A stretch of 64,000 nt of DNA, from contig JAGTJL010000006.1 of NCBI GenBank assembly GCA_020746875.1, positions 1,178,001-1,242,000 on the forward strand, read 5' to 3'. The DNA is from Rhexocercosporidium sp. MPI-PUGE-AT-0058 (Eukaryota > Ascomycota > Leotiomycetes > Helotiales). Made by a program: the position numbers and the translations under genes. Of this stretch, positions 1-12,000 are shown one piece after another. The number at the start of each line of letters is the position of its first letter. The stretch's first letter is position 1. A model generated the notes under the pieces. The model worked only from the letters and a program-made list of their open reading frames with translations, ran no database searches and was not told where the DNA came from.

Positions 1-1277
1 GATTTTTCGTCGTTTAAGGGAGAGCTTCTGGTATTTCAGTATATGCCTCCACTATCGTGCCTTAATCTTCGTCCTTTCTGTAAGGTATAAAAAGTGCGTC
101 TTCGTTATAGTTCAACGTTCGATAACGCTGAGCGACGAGCTATGAGAATTGTAATAGGGAGTAGTTAGTAGTATTAATCGTGGCGATTAGGCTACTCGCT
201 GGAAGAATAAATAACGACTCGATATTGATTTCGTTCCGCGTGAATTAGCCTTTCAGGTACTTTAATAATGATTTTATTATTCCGTATAACTTATCTTGTA
301 AGCTCTTCAGGGTCTTTAAGGTCCTATAAATTTCGCTTCTCGAGACTAAGTTCAAGCTAGTCTTTATTATTATTATACTGAGTTATCGCTAAAAGCTCGT
401 CGTCTTTATAGCAAATAAAGCGCTCTTATTTATAAAATAACTTAAGGCGATTAGCTGCAAAAGTACCGCGAAAGAATGTATTATCGTTTCCTAATTCTTT
501 CAGCTTATAATAGCTCTTTTCAAGGAAAGTCTCGTAAATTTCGTAAGGTCTTAGCTACCGAAAGTTAAGCTTTTTGCTCTTTGATATATCGATTTCCCGA
601 ATAAAATCGTGCCTAAGTACTAAATCTTTAACTTATAATAGCTTATTTCGAATATCCTTTTTTGCGTCGAAAGCTTCTTTTCCTTCTTATTTACGGCGTG
701 TTTTTTAAAGCTTAATTTCTTTTATATTATTATTTCGTATTTAATACTGAAGAGTTCGGATATAAATTAAATCGTTAATATTCTTAATATTTTCCGAGAA
801 AAAGCTTTTTTAAATAAAATAACGTATTTCGATAAGAAGAACTAATTCTCTGCTATAAATTATATAAAAAAGGATATAGCTTATAAGTTCATAGACTATA
901 ATACGGTCAGCGAACAGAACCGCTGGTAAGCTACTTGTCTAGTCTTCTCTTATTTTAGAAAAAGTATTTTTAATAAGGCTATATTCCTGCTCGATTATAC
1001 TATTAGTTTTCGCGTTATAAGCCGATATTTAAATTCGTCGAATTTCTATTTTATTCAATAAATCAACGACTTCGCTTATATTCTCCGTGCTTTTATCGAT
1101 TACTAGCTTCTAAAACAGCCCGTATCAATAAATAATATCTTACTAAATGAAATCAGCGATGCTTTTAGCCTCCTTCGAAGCAAGCGCCCTGGCTTCGACC
1201 TAATCGCTTATATCGTCCCGGGCGATAACAAGATATTTCTTCCCGTTCCGTATTAATATAAAAGTAATATTTAACGC

Positions 1278-1478
1278 TTATTTTTCCATAAGTCCGTTCG
1301 AAGCAATTAGAATTATAAGTTCTTCTTGTCGCTTAATATTACGTAATATATACTTATCGCATAATTTAACGAATTCCGCGGAATCCTTGAAATAGCCTTT
1401 CCAGAAATAGCGCTGAGAAATGCGATAATATATGCTTTCCTTTCTTTTATAACCGGAGCTATTATAGCAGCTTCGCAA
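1278..1478 (-). pseudogene. Gypsy integrase zinc-binding (H2C2-like) domain relic
   Basis: This 66-codon open stretch reads with the pattern of the N-terminal zinc-binding part of Ty3/gypsy integrases: ISQRYFWKGYFKD, then a CDKY segment where the family has a CxxC pair, then an EEL motif. The second cysteine of the pair is now tyrosine, as expected from G-to-A decay. It lies downstream of the RT relic on the same strand, which is the gypsy order (RT, RNase H, integrase). There is no functional start and both flanks are full of stops, so this is a fragment of the element at 1-8,992 and not a gene. Confidence 0.75.
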
Positions 1479-2675
1479 AATATATACCTTATCTTTGTCG
1501 ATGTCGATGACGAGTTTAATAAATGCGCTTTTTAATAAAAGTCTTTAAATACGCTAATTATAAACTCCGTATAATAATACTTTTTTCTTAAATATACGAA
1601 AAGCTTTTAAGTCTATATTTTTCGGAATTTTAAGCGTAATTAAATAAGTAGCTATTTTTTAGTAATGCTTCTTATAGTATTTTGAAGATATTAGTAGGTC
1701 CGTTTCGTTCTCTTAGTTTATACTCGAGTCGCTATTAGGTATTACTTGATCGTTCGACTTATCTCGCAGTTCTTAGACTTTTCGCTTTATATCGATGAAG
1801 ATATCGCGTTTTCGGGTTAGCTCAGGGTTATCGAAGGTCTCTAGCTTTTCTATTAAATCTTTCGTGCTTTCCGCTTTTATCAAGCAAATTCTAATCGTAC
1901 TAAGCTCAGCTAAGATCTAATCCTTATCGTTATTATTTTCGGTATCTTCTTTAATATTCTCAAAGTATCTAGGTTTCTTTAAAAGAATATCTGCTGCTAT
2001 ATGCGTAACACTTTTAATATAGCGCACTTCGAAGTCGAAAAGCTTAATCCAGGCAAGCTAGCGAGTAAGTATTATATTAAAGTAATCGTAAGCAGCTTCT
2101 TTAAGTTAAGTAATAAGAATATTAGCGTCAGTTTTTATAATAAAATAGACTTTTATAAGCCAGATTTTGAATTTCTTAAGGATTAAAAGCATGCTTTTGT
2201 ATTCTCTTTTCGTAGCGTCGTAATCTCGTTCTGCCTTCGTTTAAAAGCCGCTTTTATACTTCGTCGGTCTGAGCTTATTATTTTTCGAGTTACGTTAACT
2301 AAGGAAACCACCTTATCCGACTTTACTGGAATCTACAGAAACGACGATTTCGCCAGCGCCTTTAAAGTAATCGATCCTGCAAAGTACTAAGAAAGAATAT
2401 AAGATATCTTAGAAAGTTTTTATTATTTAATTATAAGTTGCGAGGTTCTATATAAATTTAATTCCTTTTTTAATAAAATCATATAACAGCTCAGCTAATA
2501 AACGAAAGTCTTTAATTTAAATGCAGAAATAAGTAATTAGACTTAAAAATCCTTTGATTTTTATAATATTCTCAGGTTCTTTCTATTTCTATATTTTAAT
2601 TAAGTATGCAACTGAAGGTTCTTTTCTTTATAAGTTGCATGCGTAGCCGACGACGTTTATACTATTACGACAGAA

Positions 2676-2972
2676 TTACGATTTAAAGCTTATAATAGCT
2701 CTAGCGCGCTTAAAACGTTCTAGCGTCTTATCGAAGTTGAGAAAGTGCTTAAGGACGAACTGGCGAATTTCAAGCCGTACTTCTTTCCGATCGTAATTTA
2801 TATATGATTCTTTTACGCTAATATCGTCTAGAAACAATATTACAATCGAGGATATGATATTTTTCAATATTCTACCGATTGTTCTTACGAACTGAATAAT
2901 AAAGTTTGTAACTCCTTGAGGTAGCGTCGTATTTCGGATTAATCCGATGCTAAGCACGAAGAAGGCCGTCAT
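2676..2972 (-). pseudogene. Gypsy reverse transcriptase relic
   Basis: A 98-codon open stretch on the minus strand includes TTLPQGVTNF and, further on, VILFLDDISVKE. These correspond to the RT palm motifs LPQG and (Y/F)LDD of Ty3/gypsy polymerases; the catalytic Asp pair is still visible. Upstream and downstream RT sequence continues in broken frames (about 2,500-3,500). The integrase relic lies 1.2 kb further along on the same strand. It belongs to the element at 1-8,992 and is non-functional because of flanking stops. Confidence 0.85.
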
Positions 2973-4449
2973 ATCTCGGCTGCTTTAATATAATACTTAT
3001 TGATTATAACTTGAATATAAGTTTATTAAGCTCGCGATATAATACCTTACAAATTCCTCTGAAAATTCGTTAACAGAAAAAAGTAAGTTAACGTCTTTTA
3101 GAGTGATTACGTTAAATATAATTACCGAGTTAATTAAGCGGTACTTTCTTAATTCTTTTTTCTTAATTAAGAATTAAGCGTTACGATATAGCCCCTTAAA
3201 GAGTTCGAGAACCCCTCGATTAAGTTTGTCTTTTATTATCTTCTTAACTTCGGGAGCTAACGCTCTAAAGAGTGGAAAGTATAATACTTACTAAGCTTCG
3301 TGATTTACCGTCTTAATAATTATAAATAGCGAAATATCCTTATAAAATTTCCTATACTCAGTTTAATTAAATACAATAGCACCTTCTCGATTTAATATTA
3401 TTTCGTCGAAGAAAGCTCTTTCTTCTAATTATAATATATCTCTAATATCTAAAATAATAAGTCGCTTTTCCGTAATCTTAAATCCGCGAGGAAAGCCGAT
3501 AAAACGAAGAAGTAAGATATCTTAATATTTCTTAACTTGCTTCTAAAGAAAGTCCTTTTCTTTAAAGATTTCGTATTAGTTTTTACGGTTTTTAAGCGTA
3601 TTTCTTATTTTATTTATTTGATTTATAAGCCTGATTTTTTTATTTTTCGTCTTATATATAATATAAACCCGCGAAACTTATTTGCGTTTTCTGAATAAGG
3701 ACGTTATTAGTAAAGTATTATAATTCGTAGTAAATTAAAAGGTAAGCTCGATTTTCTCAGTTAATACGATATTAAATACGCGTTCTTTACCGAAAGGAGC
3801 TTTAATGAAGTCTTTGTAAAAGAGGTAATTATAAAGGTCCGTCTCTGGAATTATGAATTCTCGCTTCATGTATTCGATGGAAATATATGAGACGTCTTCG
3901 AAAAAGGAATTGGTTTTATTACTAGAGGTTTCTTCGTCCCTCCTGTAGAAAAACTTGTCCTCGAGCTCAAAGGAAATATCCTTCAGAGAGTATTCGACGG
4001 TACTAATTATAAAACTTTAATTATAACTAATTATTCGTTTCCCGAGTTAATTTCGGACTCTAAGTAGTCTGATTCCGGATCTGATAATATTCTGCTAGCT
4101 CGGCTCTTAGACTTCGCAGCTTCGATGCTTCTAGCGTATTCTGTAAGTTTAGCTGCTTTAATAATAATAATTAATCGCGTAATCTTATTCTATAAGTTAG
4201 CGTAAATTAGATTGCTTTTCGTATCAGATAAATATCTGAATAAAACGCGCGTAATCCGAAAGAATAGAAATTTAAGAATAATTCTAATACTTAAGATATT
4301 TATAATATAAAACTTAATAAAGATAATATAATCTTTTATTATAACCGGGACGTTATCCGCATATTTTAGAAATCGCGATTTTACGCTTATGATGCTTTTT
4401 AGGGCTATAAAATCGCTTTTTATAATAAGGACTTCTAGTTGAACGGCAG

Positions 4450-4505
4450 TATTATAAGATATATAACTGATTTCTGCGCCGGAATCAAGAGTGGCTCGGA
4501 TATTA
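4450..4505 (-). pseudogene. Gypsy aspartic protease active-site relic
   Basis: Read on the minus strand, this short piece gives RATLDSGAEISYIS, which fits the retroviral-type aspartic protease active site (D-S/T-G-A) followed by the hydrophobic strand. It lies between the presumed gag region (higher coordinates) and the RT relic (lower coordinates), as expected for gag-PR-RT. The frame continues open for only a few dozen codons on either side. Coordinates are approximate. Confidence 0.65.
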
Positions 4506-7500
4506 TTAAGTTTCGTTTTTCTAAGTAAAGTAATTATATATTTCGGCGTTAGAGAGTATTACTTATAATTCGGTCTTTAAGATATATCGATTAAGTAAAC
4601 TTCAGCGATTAATAGCAGGTCGATTTTAAATTTCTCTTTTGAAACTATTACTTTTTGAAGCGCTATTAAGATAGCAATTAAGATTATAAATATCAGGTTA
4701 AAGAAAGGAATCAGGCTTAATAATAGCTAAAAAGTTAATTATTAAATTAGTATTTCTTATACTAAGAAGACTTAATATTTTTATTTCTTCTATTAAACTT
4801 GGAGCTTATACGTAAATCTAGCTCGAGATACGGTAAAATAAGTAATAACTCGTTATTCTTATCTAAGGAAAATGCGTTTAAGCTATCGCGAAGCTCGCAG
4901 TTTTCTTAATATAAAATCCGAAGTATTATCTCGAAGTGGTAAAAAGCGTTAAAATATAATATTATTCTTTTCTTGATCGCAATCTTAAAAAGCTTTTATA
5001 TATTTTATAATCTTAATATTAATAATAACAATCTGGTCCTGAATCTCTTAATTAATAGTTTTCGGTCGACTTATCTTTAATAAGTCGATTAAAATAAGGA
5101 TTTCTCTTAAGATTAAGTTTCTAAAGAGTTTTTTCTGAATAAGAAACTTGTTTAGCGTATTATTTAGCGTGTAATTATTCCGCGATAACGCTTAATATAC
5201 GCGAGGTCGGCTTGAAATCGCCTTGACGGCGATAAGTAAGTTGCTTTTAGCGCGTTCTCGAATAGTTCTTATAAAGAGTAATTTAGCAGCAGTCGATCCT
5301 TTTCGACTTATAACTGGAGTAGCTTTTTTTAATTTCTTAGAAATAATATTATTATTATTATCTTTTGCGATAATCCGAGTAGGTTTTGCTTTAAGTGCTT
5401 TAATTAAAAGGTTTACGTTTATAAGCTTTTGAAATTTAACAATATTCTTGATTTCTTCGCGAACTTTTAGTTTTTTATAATCAGCTTAAGCTTTGAAGCG
5501 TTCTTAGAATAAGGTTCCGGTTATATATAATTCAGCTTTTACTGCTGCTTTAAAAGCAGCGGCACTTTATCGTTTTGTTTCCGCAAATGCTATTTCGAAG
5601 CTATTATTTATTCTTTCTGAATCGGAAATAATAAATACGTTTTGAACGTTAACTAGTCTTATTATATCGAAGAGTCAGATAACGAGGATATCTGAATAAT
5701 CCAAGGGCTTTTAACTTGCTTCTAATATTAGTTTTTCTGAGGCTGACTTCGGTATGATATTTTATTAAATTAAAAAGGCTTCTTAAGCGTCTCGGAGCTT
5801 CTTCTGGATTGCTTTTTCTTTCTGCCTCAGGTTTAAGTCTTTTTTTGTATTAATTATTCGTAGAATAAGGATTTTTTTTTTGATTTATCCCGAGGAAATT
5901 AAATCGCTTGAGCTTTTATTTCTTTTTTCCAAGAGCTTATATAAATATAATTGTTTTCATTCTTATAAATGATTCTTAAATTAAGCTATTTCTTAAACTC
6001 GTGATATTAATTTTAATACTTATAGAATCCTTGAGGTCTAGTATCCGGAATCGGCTTATTAAAGTAAAAGAAGCATCCGGTGCTTATATCGTCTTTTGTA
6101 TTAAAACGTCAATTATATCTAGAGCTTACTCTAGAATTTTAATAAAATACTTTAGCTTCTTCGGAGTATGCGATCGACTCGTAAGCAGATAAAGCTTTGA
6201 TTTCGATTATTAATTCTGGATTCTTTTTTTTCTTTATGATAGCGTATAGAATACGTAAGTTATTTAGTTCTTCCGTAATCGTATCGATATCCTGTTTTAT
6301 AGCTTAATTAATATCGCGAGTCAGCTTCTCGATAGTAGGAATAATTTCTTCTCGAATATGCCTTTCTTGATTCAGTTCAGGACGAAGTACCGAACTTTTC
6401 TTGAAGACGTCGTCGATCTCCCGAGCTAGAGAATTGTCCTTATATCTTATAAGCTCAGGGCGAGTTATAAAGTTAAGCCCCCCGAACTATATCGCTGAAG
6501 AAGGAGTTTTGCTATTATTCGACCCGAGTCGAAGACGGTCGGCCCGAGTAATTCGCATAAATAATGCTTTTTCTTCAATTAAAGTATCGATTTCCCGCTC
6601 GACTCGGAATAAGCTTTCTATTTTTATATATATTTCATCGAAAGATCGTATATTTTCTGTATCGAAAGTATTATTATCTTTTATAAAAGTTCCGGCTTTC
6701 CGCCTCAGGTGCTTAAGCAAAGCCGCTAGAAACTTTATAATTATTTGCCGCTCTATAATGATTTTCTTTCGTATACAGGCTCGATTAATCTCTTTGAAAG
6801 CTCGGAGAAACTATCAAGATTGAGATTCAGAAGTATTTTCCGCGATATATCTAAAGTTATTAGATATCTTTTTTAAGTTTTGAAGAGTATGACAATATTA
6901 CTTAGGATCGAACGTTCGGTATTTTCTTATAACTTCCTTAATTAATTCTTAATAAGTGCTATTAAGGAAATCGGGGAGCTACTTGATATTTTAATTAATT
7001 TCGAGAGTGCAATAGTCCACGACGTATTATTTCTTTTCGGCGTTATCCGTGATGCTTCGAGCCGTAAAGAGCTGCTTCAGGGTCTTAAAGAACTTAGTAG
7101 CATTATTCCCGTTAAAGTATAAGCAGCTAAAAGTGCCTGAGGTTAATATAGCTTGGGTTACCACGAAATAAGAAGGTCTTTTAGTAGAGTCCGTAGTAAG
7201 TCGTGCGGCTTGAGATATAAGCTATTAAGACGTTATATTATTAGAAGTAAGTTTATAATAGTAATTATTTGGAGCTTTATTTATTCCGTATAATACAGAA
7301 GTTTTAATAAGTTTATATTATCTTGGCGCAGGTCGTATTAATTAAAAAGCCTGAGCGGAAGTAGCTTGAGCCTGAAGCGGTGCTACATAGCTTATATTAG
7401 CGAGGTTAGGTCCCTTTTGCTTCGGAGGCGAATATAATATGGATTAAAGGTATATAAGCTGAGTAAGTATTATGTAAGCCGGTAGAGCTTGAAGGGCGGC

Positions 7501-8765
7501 TTGAGCTCTTGTACTAAAGCTTTCTGAATAGCTACTGCCTTAATTATAATTGAATATGTCTTATCGTAAGTTATTATCGCCGTTTTTGTTTCTCTTCTTT
7601 CTTTTATTAATAATTAGAGTATCGTTTACAAGTATTCCCGGTAGTTATAATAAGATAGAGTTAGTAATTCTAGCGATATTAGGCTTTATTAGGGGTTTAG
7701 CAGGCACGAAAGTAGAAGAGCTTGCAGAGCCTATAAAATCAGTCTCAGTAATAGAGTAGTTTATAATCGGAGTCGCAGAGCTTCTTCGGGTTATAAAGAA
7801 ATTATCAGTAGGTCGTTTAAGCTTCTTGCCTTTCGGGTTACTACTAAAGGCGTTATTTTTAATATCGTTTTCGGATATAATTAATTTTTCTTAATGAAAT
7901 TAGTAATTTACTAGAGAGCAAATACGCTTGATATTACTAATAAAAGAGTAAAAGATACAGTATATTATACTAAAGAAAGAAGAATATACAAGCTCGAGAA
8001 AACAAAAAAGATATATAAGTAAAATATCAAGTTAAAGAGCTTGTAGCTTCAAGCTCTTCCCGGAGTAATAAAGCCCGAAAGACGCCGAAGTCTAGGCTTC
8101 TTATTCTTATAATAAACGAACGTATAAGCTTAAGCGAAGTAAACAAATCTCGTTAAATACTAAAGCTTTATTATTATCAGAGTTAATCTCGGCGTAAAAT
8201 GACTTAAGACCGAAACTAACTGAAAAAGCATAAAATAGAACTCCGTATACCTTTCTATTAAGCTCTGTCTCGCTAGCCTGAAATAAGCTACTAGCGGAAA
8301 AGAAGAAGAAAAAAGTAATAAATACGCCTGCTAGAAGTGCGGTCGGCGTTGAAATTTGCCGGATTTATTTCAAATAATTTACTTCTTGTTTTCCGAAGTA
8401 TCGAATATACTTTAATATCGGTTAAAGCGTTTCTAATAGCGTAATCCGGTTATTTTCGGTCCGACTTTCTTAGTATCGATACTCTACGTGCTGGAGCTGG
8501 CTTTTCTAATAATCTGAGTACTTTTATATCAAAGGTAAGTAGTTTCTCTTCAGACTTCTTGTACTTCTCGTTATACTGTAAGAGACTATCGAGGTGCCGT
8601 ATCTGGTTCTGCTCTAAGGGCTAGGAGATTTTTAAGTGAATAGGTCTATACCAGTTCGAGCACTTGTCGGTTTCGGTCCTTATAATTAGTATAAGGGGCC
8701 TTTAGGCTTCTTTACGTACCTTATTCTAGCTTTTTTACTTGCTTCCTGCGTCGGTTACCAAAATA

Positions 8766-8992
8766 TGTGGAAGGGAAAACACTAAGTATATAATAAGAGA
8801 GTAATAAAGTAAGTGCCGGAAGATAAACGTAGGAAATACTTATTTGATTAATATTAAAGATATTATATATTTAAAGAATATAATCTGTCAAGGGAAGGGA
8901 GAAATATAATTTGAATAAGAAGGAAAAGTTATAATAGTAAAAATCGTTATTATTCTTTGAAGGATATTGCCTTAGAGGCTATCTTAAATACA
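8766..8992 (-). repeat. Candidate 5' LTR of the minus-strand gypsy element
   Basis: This segment begins TGTGG and ends TACA on the plus strand, so it has the TG..CA ends of an LTR. Immediately inside the element, on the minus strand, comes TATTTTGGTAACCGACGC, which contains a TGGTAACC word suitable as a tRNA primer-binding site. It sits exactly at the switch from element sequence to a short non-repetitive stretch. The partner LTR is outside the window, so this call rests on ends and PBS only. Confidence 0.5.
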
Positions 8993-9080
8993 GCAAGATG
9001 CAGCTCAATCACGTGACAAATGGGCCTCTGAGGTCAACCCCACCACATTATAGCGTCGGTGAGTCCTTGAGTCCGTAAAG
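8993..9080. other. Short non-transposon spacer between two elements
   Basis: About 90 bases of noticeably higher GC content with words such as CACGTGAC and CAACCCCACCACA sit between the right end of the first gypsy element and the next AT-rich relic. It looks like a remnant of original host sequence caught between insertions. A similar patch lies at 13,935-14,030. No gene is visible in either. Confidence 0.4.
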
Positions 9081-12000
9081 TGCGCGATTAACTTTTATTA
9101 TTATTTCGTTTTATTTAAAACCGTCTAGTAAATAATAGCGTACGCGAGCACTTGTCTTACTTTATTTAGCGTTAATAAAAGCATTTATTATATTAAATTG
9201 AATTATTTTTAAATTAAATTAAGCTATAATAATTATAGCGGTTCTGAAAGAGCGAGTAATTAAAGTAGCTGTATATATTAATAAAATTGATATTTTAAGC
9301 TATAAGTCTTTTCTTATAACGACTCGGGAGCGATAGTAAGTTAAATACTTTAACGAATTAACTTTAGGGTGAAATACTTATTTTAAAAGAATTAGTTGCT
9401 CGGTAATAAAAGTATATTTAACGACTCTTTAATAATTGCGCGACTTAAGGTTAGTAATCTCCTTAATAGCGTCGGCTTAGAAGTACTCTTTTAACGGGTA
9501 GTCCTTAAAGTCTCTTTAATTTAATAAGTTTTTAAGTATTTATGATTAATGAATCCGTAAGAGTTTAATTAATTATCGAATTTTGATATTTTTAAATATA
9601 AACGCTAATATAATAGCGTGAATTACGTTTAAGTCTTTTCCGTCTTTTCGCACTAGTTCTTAATTAAATTAGAAAGTCCTTAGAAAATCCTTTAAGTGCT
9701 CGCGGTTACTTAACGGTTATAATAATTTTATAATTAACTTTTTAATAATTATTATATAAACGCTTCGATTCGGTTTCGTTATTTTATTATTAACTCGAGT
9801 CTTTCGACTTTTATTAATTACTTAGTCTTTTACTTTTTTTCTTTTAAGAGGTTTAAATAAGCCGGAATTTAATTTAATTAAAGCCGGAAATAATAAGCGT
9901 AAACTTAATTCTTTGTCTTCTTTTAATTTTAATAATTATAAATACTTTTTATATTTAATTACTTAAAGTAAAGCTTTTAATTACTTAAAGCCGATACTTT
10001 TTTTAAATGCTCTTTAACGCTTAAGACCGCGCTTTCGGTCGTATAGCTTTTTAAAGTAAATTATAATTTATAATATCGACTTCCGCTTAAGGCTTATATT
10101 ATTTTAAAAGTTTAATATATTATATAAAATATTTCTTTTAATTACGCTTTTAGATGTTAATTATCTTAAAATATCGGCTCGTTTTAAGACTTAATTAAAG
10201 TACTTATAAATAAGAAATCTAGCACTCTTTCTTAATTAAATTACCCCCGAGTTCTTATTAATAAACGGCTAAATAGAATTAAGAGTTATTAAATTAATTA
10301 AAAGTAACGTATTTACTTTTATTAGCTTAATTAAAAGAGGAGCAAATAGCTCTACTCCCGGGCTTAAAGGCTTAATTAGAGGTTTTAATACCCCCGAGCT
10401 CATAGGCTTGTCGACTTTTATAACGCTTATTACTTCGCTTAGTTATTTTTTATTTAGAGTAATAAACGGTGTTTTTAATTTTAATATATTAAATGCGCTT
10501 AATTAATTAATTATAATAAAATTAGCGTTTTAATTTCTTTTTTTTTTTTTAATATTTTCGTAAAATCCTTTAATATTAAGCGCGGCTGGCCGACCGCTTT
10601 TTTTATATTTAAAGAGCTTAAATAAAAAAAGGTTTTATTAAAAGTAATATTTTGAGTTATTATTATATATTATAATTAAAATACTTAAATCTTATAAATA
10701 TTAAATAAGACGTATTTAATTAAGTAATTAAAATACGCTCGCGGGTTAACTTTAAAAGCTTTCTTTTAGCGGAGAGCTTCTCGGTCTTTAACTATAAAGT
10801 AAGCTTTATAGCCGTACGCATATAAGTTATTTTAATTAGGCCGTAAATCGATTGTCAGCTTTAACGTAAGCTTAAGGTCGTAATATTGAAAATACTGCTT
10901 AAACCAAGCTTAAAATACTTTATTAAGACTTTTAAAGCCTTTACGAGTAAATAAACTTATATTATAAAAAATAATTGCCGTTATTATTAATTCCGTCTAA
11001 AGCGCCCGAAGTAAATTAATAAAGAAGCGTATTTTAATTAATTTATCGATTATTTCTTTACTTACGCGCTTAGCTCCTTTATTAGGTTAGTATATATATA
11101 AAGGAATAGATTTAATATTAATATTATTTTCTTTATATTACTTTTTATACTTAATTAATTTATTAATCTTTATAATTAAAATATTATTATTTTAGCGTAT
11201 TTTGTAAACTAAAAGCCCGAATTGACGTTTTGTTCACGCCTTAAATAGTTTAAGAGTATTTAAGACGGCGATTAACTTTTTAGTTTTTAAAAGCCGCTTA
11301 TAGAATTTCTTATTATATTCGTTCTTAATTAATAAAAGCCAGCTATTCCCGTTAAATTTTATTAAAAAGTCGAATAAATCCTAAGAAATGCGATAAAAAG
11401 GATAAGTAATTATTCTTTTTAATTAATAACGACTTATTACTTATTATATAATAGCTACCGTATAATACTCGTATTTTAACCGAATTAGGCCTTAAATCTC
11501 GACGTTACGCGTATTTTTTATTAAGTTTTCTAATGCTTTTTTTCTTAAGTAACTTACGCGTAAATATTATAAGTAAGCTTCGTCGACTTATAGCTTCAAA
11601 TATCGTCTGCTCGATTAAAAACTTTAGCAAATACTCTTCTTTAGCGTTAGAAATATTAAAAAGCTATAATTTAAGCGAGTTAAAATACGACAAGTAATTA
11701 AAGAAATTAAAGAATAATTAAAAGGCTTATATTTAAAGAAAGCTAAATTAAACTGTCGTTATAATTACTTTAAAACTAGACTGCCTTTAGCTATTCCCGT
11801 ACGTAAAGTATAATTTAAATTATTATATTAAACTTTTACTTACAAAAAGTGAGCTTTTAAAATAATATTAATATTAAAGCCTTTAACGATAGCGACGTTT
11901 AAAAGGATTAAATCGCTTGTATTCGGTCCGTTAAGGCCGTAGAGAGCACTTTTAAAGACTCGAGTACCGCGGCCTTTAATTATTAGGCTTAACGTTCCGG

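Larger units (their letters stand above)
1..8992 (-). mobile_element. Ty3/gypsy LTR retrotransposon, decayed, cut by window start
   Basis: The minus strand carries the pol order expected of a gypsy element, read from high to low coordinates. An aspartic-protease relic with the motif LDSGAE lies near 4,450-4,505. A reverse-transcriptase relic at 2,676-2,972 holds LPQG and FLDDI. An integrase H2C2-like zinc-binding relic lies at 1,278-1,478. Gag would occupy roughly 5,000-8,300, but I do not recognise a clear gag motif. A candidate 5' LTR closes the element at 8,766-8,992; the 3' LTR would lie left of the window. Every frame is broken by stops, so the element is dead. Its base composition is visibly less AT-biased than the elements to its right (many CpG and GC-containing words survive), which suggests a younger insertion or weaker RIP. 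The right boundary rests on the LTR call and the left boundary is unknown. Confidence 0.8.

Noticed and set aside
6401..6823. 140-codon open frame on the plus strand inside the first gypsy element
   Set aside because: The element is coded on the minus strand, where a 77-codon frame overlaps it. The translation has no family resemblance and is Ser/Arg/Ile-rich, as expected of an antisense shadow.
7550..7759. 69-codon plus-strand frame with a hydrophobic start
   Set aside because: Antisense to the presumed gag region of the minus-strand gypsy element; no recognisable family and probably a composition effect.
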